Shown here: positions 7,623 through 14,387 of the stretch, piece by piece
Layout: each line of letters starts with the position of its first letter
Position numbering within the stretch: the first letter of the stretch is position 1
The notes under the pieces: generated by a model
What the model was told of the DNA's origin: nothing
What the model saw: the letters and a program-made list of their open reading frames with translations, nothing else
Database searches by the model: none
Program-made: the position numbers and the translations under genes
DNA from: Planctomycetota bacterium
GTDB lineage: Bacteria > Planctomycetota > PUPC01 > JACPCR01
NCBI GenBank assembly: GCA_030740295.1
Contig: JASLXP010001083.1
Span: 1-18,098, forward strand
Direction of reading: 5' to 3'
DNA length: 18,098 bases

Positions 7623-8050
7623 GCTCAACTGAAGACGGAAGTCGCTCAAAATCCTCCGCTGCGGCCAGCCTGTCATGACCGCTGCCACCGTCGTCGTGCA
7701 CGCTGCAAAGGGGGACATGGGGGAAGAGAGCGATTCGAGCTTGATCGCTATCGGCTAATAACCTGTCGAACAGGGAAAAAGCAAAACAACTGATCGGTGA
7801 AGGGAAAAGCCAGACATTCGCAGAACAGCACTGCAGGCCCAGGAAGAATCAGCTCCGATCCAAGCTCCTCCCCATAGCGTTATCACACGGATGGCGACAC
7901 CGGCGAGCGGCCAATCTGGGCTATCTGATACTGGACACTGGATTCCTGCTCCGATGCGCTTATGACCTCGGTCTCAGATCGAATCGCATGGAGAGAATTG
8001 ACAGCATCGAGTATCCAGCACCCACCCCTCTGCTTTATGAAAGGAGCGTT
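7623..8050. other. 428-bp intergenic region
   Basis: No gene with a ribosome-binding site or family similarity is visible. It contains a small hairpin CCTGT-CGA-ACAGG (7762-7774) without a T-run. Near the right end, TGATACTGGA at 7926-7935 and GCATCGAGTATCCAGCA at 8004-8020 look like a degraded copy of the long inverted repeat at 7038-7246. The last 15 bp carry the Shine-Dalgarno of the small secreted protein at 8051. Confidence 0.5.
7926..8020. repeat. Diverged copy of the CTGGATGCT/CATCGAG inverted repeat
   Basis: TGATACTGGA at 7926-7935 is identical to part of the left arm of the repeat at 7038-7246. The right side reads GCATCGAGTATCCAGCA (8004-8020), whose reverse complement TGCTGGATACTCGATGC pairs imperfectly with CTGGATTCCTGCTCCGATGC (7938-7957). 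Only short blocks match, so this is a weak call. Confidence 0.35.
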
Positions 8051-8317
8051 ATGTCGCCGATCAGAATTGCATCCCTGTCCTTGGCCATTCTTCTCGCCAA
8101 TTCACTTCTTACCATGGCACATGCGGAAGATGATGGTGCGGAATACCGCCGAATTCTGGCCGCTGCCAAGAATGCGAAACTCACTTTAGTTGATGCCATC
8201 AAAAAGGCCGAGACTCGTTTGAAGGGCGTGGCTATTGAGGCAGGTATGGAAGCGGAGGAAGGCCTTGAGATCTTCGTCGTAGTGGTAAATCAGGAAGGGC
8301 TTTTGTGTCAATCGTAA
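8051..8317 (+). CDS. Small secreted PepSY-like protein, apparently truncated at its C-terminus
   Basis: ATG at 8051 follows a Shine-Dalgarno (AAAGGAG, about 8040-8046). The 88 residues begin with a clear signal peptide, SLSLAILLANSLLTMAHA, cut near residue 25. The mature part, LTLVDAIKKAETRLKG then GLEIFVVVVNQEG, resembles a PepSY unit: a helix starting with the -DAI- turn, then two strands. PepSY domains normally end with a further strand and a DxxTGxV-type turn; here the frame stops right after NQEG with LLCQS. The end overlaps the stop of the convergent UROD-like gene by 10 bp, so a recombination joint may have removed the C-terminus. PepSY proteins are periplasmic or extracellular and often modulate peptidases or metal-linked processes. 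An upstream in-frame ATG at 7988 is less likely. Confidence 0.65.
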   Translation: MSPIRIASLSLAILLANSLLTMAHAEDDGAEYRRILAAAKNAKLTLVDAIKKAETRLKGVAIEAGMEAEEGLEIFVVVVNQEGLLCQS

Positions 8318-9390
8318 ACCAAAAGCTCGCGAAAGTAGTTCTCGAACGCTTCAGCGTTGCCCGGACGTGGGTTACCGCCTCCTCGATAGATCATCATGCC
8401 TGGGAAATCCTGGTGCAGGTCGCGCAGGGCGGCCAGTTCCTTGTAGATGTCCTCCGGCTTGCCGAAGTCTATCGTCAACGAATTCGTCTTGATGAGGAAC
8501 AGTTTGTCCCGGCCGGCCCGGCGCATGAAGTCTCCCGGCTTCATTGAACTGCTCTCCACGTAGAGGCCGTCAGGACGAAGCTCCAGCAGGTCGTCCAGAA
8601 TTTCAGAGTAGTTGCCGTCACTGATGAAGAGCACCTTTCGACCTGCCTTGTGAATCGTGGAGAATATCCGGTCGTACCACGGGAGGACATACCGGCGAGA
8701 GAATTCCGGATGGATGAACAATCCTCTGGTTGCCGCGATATCGTCGTGGATGACGATTACCTCTGTCCCGTCGGTCTGGGCCCATCCTTCTGCGACGGCC
8801 AGGGATGCTTCGCCGAACCGATCGAGGATTTTCCCAAATCGCTCCGGATCGAGCGCAATCGCCATCAGGAAAGGCTCCCAGCCGAACTCGATGGTCGCCC
8901 TTGTGATGAGCGTCCCGTAGTGCATCGGGACAGGATAGGCTTTCTCTGATCGCTCTTTCAGTAATCGTTCCATCACAGACAGCATGGGCTCTCCGACCTC
9001 CTCGACTTTGAAACGGTTGAGGTCGACATCCAGCACATCGTTGTGGTCCCTGTAATTTTCGCGCGCGTCTGTTGGCCATACACCGCCGTCCCGCGTGACC
9101 ATCCTCTTTCCATCTTTGGTGCGTCCGATCTTCCCCGGTGGTGGCAATGGCCCCCGATCCCCCAAGTGGTACACATCCGGACGGTACTCCACCATTGCGT
9201 GATCGCCGCACGGCATCCGTGAGGGGCGCTCCAGTCTCAGAGCTTTCTGCATGCATTCGAAGCTCTCTCTGACAAGTTTCTGTCTGGTGACCACAGCAGG
9301 AGTAAGGGCCGAAGCCCTGCCATCAGGAAAAGACTTGCTTGCTTCTAACGCCACTTGGCCGGCAGTCAAATTCGCGCCTGTCAGGGGCAC
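8308..9390 (-). CDS. Uroporphyrinogen decarboxylase (URO-D) family protein, not HemE
   Basis: Residues about 135-355 follow the URO-D/MtaA TIM-barrel pattern: HDDIAATRGLFIHPEF at 215-230, LPWYDRIFSTIHKAGRKVLF, and ILDDLLELRPDGLYVE. The RQAGRY substrate motif of true HemE is absent. The segment that in corrinoid:coenzyme M methyltransferases reads H-x-C-G is FISDGN here (255-260), and the C-terminal Cys position seems to be GGGN, so the usual zinc ligands look missing. The reaction is therefore unknown. It is the last gene of a GH130/beta-helix operon; the GTG start at 9390 directly follows the upstream TGA. The first 35 residues are unlike the family, so the true start may be further in, for example the GTG of the VVTRQKL segment. 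At 360 residues the length fits the family. Confidence 0.85.
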   Translation of the reverse strand: MPLTGANLTAGQVALEASKSFPDGRASALTPAVVTRQKLVRESFECMQKALRLERPSRMPCGDHAMVEYRPDVYHLGDRGPLPPPGKIGRTKDGKRMVTRDGGVWPTDARENYRDHNDVLDVDLNRFKVEEVGEPMLSVMERLLKERSEKAYPVPMHYGTLITRATIEFGWEPFLMAIALDPERFGKILDRFGEASLAVAEGWAQTDGTEVIVIHDDIAATRGLFIHPEFSRRYVLPWYDRIFSTIHKAGRKVLFISDGNYSEILDDLLELRPDGLYVESSSMKPGDFMRRAGRDKLFLIKTNSLTIDFGKPEDIYKELAALRDLHQDFPGMMIYRGGGNPRPGNAEAFENYFRELLVYD

Positions 9391-11472
9391 TCACTTCTCA
9401 CCCACGATCAACCGGCCCGGATGCGGCGAGAGGAAGGGCTGGCAGCCCTTGAAAGTGACCTGCACATCTTCCATGAAACCGGACGCTGCTTTTGAGACAC
9501 GCAAGCTCCAGGGAAGGTTGGCCTGTTCCGGCGGGACCTTGGCCTTCAGTTTCGCCTTTGCGGTTCTGGTGGTCTCTACTGATTCCACTTCCTTGCCTTC
9601 CGGATCAACCAGCGCAACCCTTGCCGTTTCGCCTGGCGAAGCGGTGTAGATGCCGATCTCGATCTCTCTGGCATCCGGCATAGGAAGGAAGAAGGCTTCA
9701 GGCTGTGAGTAGATGAACCACAGCGTTCTTGGCAGCAGCAGACAGACGTGGCGATTCTCGAACCAGACGCGGGCGCTGTTGTTTCCAGTCAGGAGCGAGA
9801 CGGCATAAACGCCATCCTTCTTTGCCTTGACCCGAATCGCTTCAGCCTTACCAACCTGAAGCTGTCCTTGCCCAACCACCTTTGCATCCGGATCTGTGAT
9901 GATGTACTCGCCAGGGCGTCGGTCGCTGACCTGCCTCAACTCGATTCGACCCTTCAATTCCTCGCCCGCGTTCAGCAGCACTCCCCAGTTCTGCCGGAAC
10001 CTGACCTGGAATGCCTTTTTGAGGGCCTCGGCGGGCACATCCACATCAACTGCGGCCCTGTACTTCGATGAAAGAAGAACCCCGCCGAAAGTCATCTTCG
10101 TGGGAGCTTCCGCAAACGAGGCGGTTTCCCAAAGCCGATTCAGATGGGTTTTGCCCGACGGTTTATCCTCAGCGTCAGCCGGGAGACGGAGATGATGGAC
10201 CAGCAGATTGATCCGTTCATGTTTCGAGCTGATCTCCGCCCACGGTTTCGAAGGGCCTCTGATAATGAACCTGCCAGTGACTTGCTCGACCCGCGCGGCA
10301 GGTTCGCCTCCGAAAGCCGTCAGGAAAGGACGATTCTCATGGTCCTCTATGAAACAGTCGATGAACTCGACTCCGCCATGGCGCTTCGCCATCTCCGGCC
10401 TGCGCAAAAACAAGCTCAGGGGTGACGATGACGGGGTCTGCGCATTGTCCCGCCAGGCACATCGTACGAAACGAACCGAGGCGCGGCCGCTGGACTTGTC
10501 GTAGACGTGCGCGCCATGTCCGTGCGAACCCTCGACGATGACGTCCCGGAATTCTATTTTGCCGCCCGGGCCATCGTCTCTGATGGCGCCTACAAGGATG
10601 CCCGTGGAGTTATTACGTACGATGCAATTCTCGAAAAGGATGGAAACGTCCTTTGATTCAACTGAGAGTGGCCGCAGATAAACGAGGATGCCGGCCCCCT
10701 CGTTTCCTTCAGCGACACATTTCCGCACCACGCAGTTTACCAGTCGCTCACCGGCAGAATTCGGCTCGAAGTCGATGCCGGCCCGCGGGGGCGTCCCGCC
10801 GGTATTCAGCAAGCGTGTGTTCTCGATGAGCAGATTCTCAGCGCTGATGACGCTGATGCCTTGGCGGTGGTTGTTATCGCACGTGACATCCTTGATGTGG
10901 ATGTCTTTGCAGTATCTCTGCTTTGATGTAGTGCCAATGTAAATCCCGTCGCCACCACTGTCCCTTAGGGTGAGGCCATAGACTTTGATGTTGGTGCTGC
11001 CGCGTATGGCCAGTGCCATCCGCCATTCCGCCTTCTCGTACGGAGGCATGGTGTAGTCTTCCTTGCGCATTCTGCAGACTGCCCCGTAGCCCCGGAGAGT
11101 GATGTTGCTGCAGTCTCTGATATCGAGGAGCGACTCGTGCTTCGACAGGAACTTCCCCTTCATCGCTACGAGGACCGTCCCCTTTTCGAAGATGACTTCC
11201 AGGTCGCTTGCAAGTTTGACTGGCTTTGCCGTTATCCAGTCCTTCCCCATGTTCGGTATGAGGACTGTCTTGGCGCCGGAATCGATGGCCGATTGGATTG
11301 CCAGAGTCGAGTCTTTTTCATCGAAACCCCACCAGGCCGCGCTGGCAACTTTCCGTTTCTCGTCCTGGACCTCCTGAACGAGGTCGGCGTCTTTCTTTCG
11401 AACAGAGGGTTCTGAAAACGGATCCATCTCAGCAGACACGCAAGATATTAGAAGGATTGAGAGGAAGAGCAT
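9391..11472 (-). CDS. Secreted right-handed beta-helix (pectate-lyase-like) protein, possible lipoprotein
   Basis: From the ATG at 11472 the protein has 693 residues. It begins with a hydrophobic signal, LFLSILLISC, in which LISC fits a lipobox and VSA-E would fit ordinary signal peptidase, though the n-region lacks positive charge. An in-frame GTG at 11541 would add 23 residues. After STLAIQSAIDSGAKTVLIP come many short strand repeats (NITLRGYGAVC, NIKVYGLTLRDSGGDGIYI, DIHIKDVTCDNNHRQGISV, NLLIENTRLLNTGG, GILVGAIRDDG), the hallmark of parallel beta-helix polysaccharide lyases, GH28-like enzymes and related proteins. The last 200 residues look like beta-sandwich modules. It probably binds or cleaves an extracellular glycan. 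Catalytic residues cannot be assigned from sequence alone. It sits 9 bp (from 11541) or 78 bp (from 11472) after the GH130 stop, in the same operon. Confidence 0.85.
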   Translation of the reverse strand: MLFLSILLISCVSAEMDPFSEPSVRKKDADLVQEVQDEKRKVASAAWWGFDEKDSTLAIQSAIDSGAKTVLIPNMGKDWITAKPVKLASDLEVIFEKGTVLVAMKGKFLSKHESLLDIRDCSNITLRGYGAVCRMRKEDYTMPPYEKAEWRMALAIRGSTNIKVYGLTLRDSGGDGIYIGTTSKQRYCKDIHIKDVTCDNNHRQGISVISAENLLIENTRLLNTGGTPPRAGIDFEPNSAGERLVNCVVRKCVAEGNEGAGILVYLRPLSVESKDVSILFENCIVRNNSTGILVGAIRDDGPGGKIEFRDVIVEGSHGHGAHVYDKSSGRASVRFVRCAWRDNAQTPSSSPLSLFLRRPEMAKRHGGVEFIDCFIEDHENRPFLTAFGGEPAARVEQVTGRFIIRGPSKPWAEISSKHERINLLVHHLRLPADAEDKPSGKTHLNRLWETASFAEAPTKMTFGGVLLSSKYRAAVDVDVPAEALKKAFQVRFRQNWGVLLNAGEELKGRIELRQVSDRRPGEYIITDPDAKVVGQGQLQVGKAEAIRVKAKKDGVYAVSLLTGNNSARVWFENRHVCLLLPRTLWFIYSQPEAFFLPMPDAREIEIGIYTASPGETARVALVDPEGKEVESVETTRTAKAKLKAKVPPEQANLPWSLRVSKAASGFMEDVQVTFKGCQPFLSPHPGRLIVGEK

Positions 11473-11550
11473 TAGGGACTGAAGGTAAAGAGAATGAGAA
11501 TCGTCAGTCGTAGCGTGGTCTGGTCCGGAATCGGGACCCACGATGTGATT

Positions 11551-12540
11551 TCAGAACAGCCGTGAATTTGCCTTCAGGAAATCGATGACTTCATCGACCT
11601 GCGCGTAGCACAGACAGGTGTATGTATCTGCCGCCCCGTAGTAGATGGCCAATCGTCCGGTCTCCGCGTCTGCCAGGGAGGCGCATGGGAAGCAGACGTT
11701 TGGAACGAAGCCAGTGGTTTCATAGGACGCTTCCGGGTGGAGCAGATATCGATTTGTGCGAAAGAGGACCTTCCAGGGCTCATCGATGTCCAACAGGACC
11801 GCGCCCATGCTGTAAACGTAGCCGTTGCAGTTGGTGATAACGCCGTGATAGAACATCAACCAGCCTTCGGTCGTCTCGATGGGAATAGGCCCGGCGCCGA
11901 CTTTGGTGGACTGCCACCACTGCCCGCCCGGCCCCATCACGAAGCGGTGCCTCCCCCAGTGAATCATGTCCGGGCTCTGGCTGATGTAGATATCGCCGAA
12001 CGGCGTGTGGCCGTTGTCGCTGGGACGGCTGAACATCAGGAAGTTGCCATCGAACTTGCGCGGGAACAGCACTCCGTTGCGATTGAAAGGAAGGAAAGCG
12101 TTTTCCAACTGTTCGAAGGCTTTGAAGTCCTTTGTCTTTGCCACTCCGATTGTCGGACCGTGGTAATCATTGCACCACGTTACGTAATAGGTGTCGTCGA
12201 TCAGGCAGACCCTGGGATCGTAGGTATAGGCACCCCGGCCAATTTCAGGGTCGCTGCTGGAAATCTCGATCTTTACCGGCTCGATCTCCCAGTGAAGTGC
12301 GTCTTTGCTTCGAGCGAGGTGAAGCCTCGGCATGGAGTCCGTGTGTTCGACGCGGAGCACTCCAATGAACTCACCCTCGTAATCGATGACCGCGCTGTTG
12401 TATACGCCCTGCGCTCCGGGGAAAGGCCGGCGCCCTATCAATGGGTTGCCACTGTGTCTCCAGACAACGTCCGTGCTGTCCGCCGGCTTATCTTCCCAGG
12501 GGATGTTCGGCATCGGCTTGCCGAGGATTGTCTGGCTCAT
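11551..12540 (-). CDS. GH130-family glycoside phosphorylase (beta-mannoside type)
   Basis: GH130 enzymes phosphorolyse beta-mannosides, releasing mannose 1-phosphate, in the cytoplasm; some members are hydrolases on related linkages. From the ATG at 12540 the protein has 329 residues, normal for the family, and no signal peptide. Family motifs run along the five-bladed propeller: NPLIGRRPFPGAQGVYNSAV (32-51), YDPR at 107-110 with D108 the probable general acid, PFNRNGVLFPRK (151-162), MFSRPSDNGHTPFGDIYISQ (169-188), WWQSTKVGAGP, GWLMFYHGV and a C-terminal LAIYYGAADT. The start at 12540 is chosen because GGGAG lies 8 nt upstream; an in-frame start at 12573 adds 11 unrelated residues. It is the first gene of a minus-strand operon with the beta-helix and UROD-like genes. 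The exact substrate cannot be set. Confidence 0.93.
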   Translation of the reverse strand: MSQTILGKPMPNIPWEDKPADSTDVVWRHSGNPLIGRRPFPGAQGVYNSAVIDYEGEFIGVLRVEHTDSMPRLHLARSKDALHWEIEPVKIEISSSDPEIGRGAYTYDPRVCLIDDTYYVTWCNDYHGPTIGVAKTKDFKAFEQLENAFLPFNRNGVLFPRKFDGNFLMFSRPSDNGHTPFGDIYISQSPDMIHWGRHRFVMGPGGQWWQSTKVGAGPIPIETTEGWLMFYHGVITNCNGYVYSMGAVLLDIDEPWKVLFRTNRYLLHPEASYETTGFVPNVCFPCASLADAETGRLAIYYGAADTYTCLCYAQVDEVIDFLKANSRLF

Positions 12541-12706
12541 TCTGTCTTCTCCCTCGCTCTGGAAACCGGCCAAAGGCAGATTCTAGCAAGGGCAGGCAAA
12601 TAGTGATAGTTAGCCCTGAAACAGAGGATTTCATAACGTTTGACGGCGAGGCATTCCGTACGGAAGCTCGTGAACTTGCGTGTAGAAAAGGGGGTACTGC
12701 CAGACG
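12541..12706. promoter_or_regulatory. Divergent intergenic region with perfect 12-bp palindrome
   Basis: This region lies between the GH130 operon (minus) and the small gene at 12707 (plus). TTCCGTACGGAA at 12654-12665 is a perfect palindrome and could be the half-sites of a dimeric regulator. A TTGACG hexamer at 12640-12645 resembles a -35 box for the plus strand, but no matching -10 is found at 16-18 bp. No regulator gene is present in the window, so the operator role is inference. Confidence 0.4.
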
Positions 12707-12997
12707 ATGCGATCCAAAGAATCGGAGAACACGGAAAAGACCATCAGAACGCGGTTCTTAAAAAAAAGAGTCGACGAGACGCGCTGCCCTTCAGTGATCA
12801 GGGATGAAGGGGTAACTTCTGAACACGTCTTCATGCTTCGCGAACGGATCGAGTGCGGCGACTGGAAGCACGTGAAAGACTGCTTCGTCCGGATTAAGGG
12901 GAAACACATCCTGTCAGAGCCTGTGGCCGCCAGGGCGTATCTGACAATCCATCCGGAGCAGGTCGTCGAAATCATGGAGAGAGAAGGGATATGGTGA
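12707..12997 (+). CDS. Small protein of unknown function
   Basis: A 96-residue frame starts with ATG at 12707; a GGGGG tract at 12690-12694 is a weak ribosome-binding candidate. The protein is highly charged, with no signal peptide or membrane segment. The end, VFMLRERIECGDW ... YLTIHPEQVVEIMEREGIW, has a faint resemblance to the helix-turn-helix-pair pattern of anti-sigma FlgM proteins (R-x-x-I-x-x-G, then VD-x-E-x-V/A), but it has an insertion and no flagellar genes are near; I do not assign that function. A run of eight A residues (12760-12767) falls in the coding sequence. Codon bias support is modest, and a spurious frame remains possible. Confidence 0.45.
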   Translation: MRSKESENTEKTIRTRFLKKRVDETRCPSVIRDEGVTSEHVFMLRERIECGDWKHVKDCFVRIKGKHILSEPVAARAYLTIHPEQVVEIMEREGIW

Positions 12998-13124
12998 TGA
13001 GCCCGGACGGCAAGCGTTATGACGCAGGGCGATGTCATCTCTGTCCTTTTTTCTTCTCAACCTTCTTATCGTCCTGTCCTGTTTCTTCTAAAACCATATT
13101 ATCGGTAATCGGGAGGAGACCATT

Positions 13125-14237
13125 GTGAACGACCTTGAATGGTCAAGAGGAATTTACGACAGGTCCGTCTCCAGCGAATGCTGGTGGTTCACGCCGTTCG
13201 ACAGAGATGATCCGACCTACTGGGATGCGGTCTCGAAGGACGAGGAAATGCGCGAGATTCTCGCGATGGAGCAGAGCCTGGCCGAGGTGCCAGATTGGGC
13301 ACGGTCCGTGGGTATCGGCTATCTGCCGCCCTGCGGGCACTGGAAATTCCCGGAGCCGTTGCTCCAGATTCTAACCCTCATAGGCTCGGCGAATCCGGTA
13401 ACCATCGGAGAGTCATTCAAGCTCCAGTGCTATACCGTTGACCGGGACCGCAAGAAGGCCGCTCAGGATTACTGCCTTTGCCTGGACGCATGGCTGGCAG
13501 GGACCGGACCCGATGTCCCTGCGTCCGAATTGAACGCTCTCGCCTGCCGCAAAATCGATTGGACGGCGGTCTGCTCTGACCTCTGGAACGTGCTCGGGGA
13601 GCGCAGCGAGAAAAAGGATTTGCTCGTCGAGCGAGTGCTGATCGCCGTGCGTCACGCCGTGAAAGCTTCCAAGTGGGACGATGAAAGAGGCACCGAGTTT
13701 GGCAGGGATCAGTACCTCGGCGGCTTCAGTCTGACGCCGGACGGGGAGCCTGCCTGCGACACGCTTTCATCACCCAGAGTACAGAGGATAGAGACAGAGC
13801 TGGCCGCGTCGCATCCGGATTGGCGTTCTCTGATCAAGGTCGACCTCGGATTCTGGTGGCTGTGCGCTCCAAAGGCGTTCCGTTTCCTGGAACGCGATCT
13901 ATGGGCCATCGGAAAAGACCGGTCACCTGAAAAGGGCGAAGAAGTACCCGGCTTCCTCAAGTGTGAGGATCTGTATCCCAACCAGGACGAGGCCGCCGAG
14001 TGGTACAGGGAATTCTGCGCCGCGCTTGACGCATGGTGGCAAGGCAAACGCCCCACCGGCCCCGCCGGCGAGTTAGTCTGTCAACGTCTCGGCGACAGCT
14101 CGCCCGTAAAGCAATGGCTTGTGCGGCTGTTCCGGAAGAAACTCAGGATGTATGAGGCGACCGGGGGCACCATCGGCAACCTCGTGAATCCCAAGCCTCA
14201 CCAGAAGCGTGGCGCAAAGTCCATCGAGATCAGTTAG
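13125..14237 (+). CDS. Unknown protein built from an internal duplication
   Basis: GTG at 13125 sits behind a very strong Shine-Dalgarno (GGGAGGAG at 13111-13118, 6 nt spacing). I do not recognise the family of this 370-residue protein. It has two copies of one unit of about 100-105 residues: about 41-143 and 219-322. Matching landmarks are PDW (56-58 and 231-233), F-x-E-x-x-L before an I (75-81 and 254-261), AAQDYCLCLDAWLAG (112-126) against AAEWYREFCAALDAWWQG (290-307), and PASEL-x-x-x-x-C against PAGEL-x-C. Both halves are Trp-rich, acidic and probably mostly helical. No signal peptide, membrane segment or catalytic motif is visible, so it is likely cytoplasmic. The C-terminus is basic (KPHQKRGAK). 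Its neighbours are carbohydrate genes, but its job is unknown. Confidence 0.85.
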   Translation: MNDLEWSRGIYDRSVSSECWWFTPFDRDDPTYWDAVSKDEEMREILAMEQSLAEVPDWARSVGIGYLPPCGHWKFPEPLLQILTLIGSANPVTIGESFKLQCYTVDRDRKKAAQDYCLCLDAWLAGTGPDVPASELNALACRKIDWTAVCSDLWNVLGERSEKKDLLVERVLIAVRHAVKASKWDDERGTEFGRDQYLGGFSLTPDGEPACDTLSSPRVQRIETELAASHPDWRSLIKVDLGFWWLCAPKAFRFLERDLWAIGKDRSPEKGEEVPGFLKCEDLYPNQDEAAEWYREFCAALDAWWQGKRPTGPAGELVCQRLGDSSPVKQWLVRLFRKKLRMYEATGGTIGNLVNPKPHQKRGAKSIEIS

Positions 14238-14387
14238 TTTTCCGCACGCATCGCGGGGCGGGTTGGCAACGCTGGTAATCCGCCAGAAAACGGTCGCGAC
14301 GATCGCTGGCTGGCCGTGGGGCGTGTGGGGATCTCGTCCGCGGAACCTTTCGGGCTTGTTCTGTTCGTCTTTGAATGAGGATGCGAA

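Noticed and set aside
7269..7718. 149-codon open frame on the minus strand over the small Cys-rich gene
   Set aside because: No Shine-Dalgarno-supported start or family motif was seen; the plus-strand frame has paired cysteines and AGGAG at the right distance.
7675..7758. 27-codon frame in the gap before the PepSY-like gene
   Set aside because: No ribosome-binding site, no motif, and length within chance expectation.
11737..12603. 288-codon open frame on the plus strand
   Set aside because: It is antisense to the GH130 gene, whose family motifs run along the entire length.
12631..13038. 135-codon open frame on the minus strand
   Set aside because: It covers the divergent intergenic region and the small plus-strand gene, is rich in Ser/Arg/Cys as shadow frames often are, and has no ribosome-binding site that I can support.
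13000..13050. Possible terminator after the small gene (GCCC and GGGC arms with a later T-run)
   Set aside because: Pairing is broken by several mismatches and the T-run is 10 or more bases from the stem.
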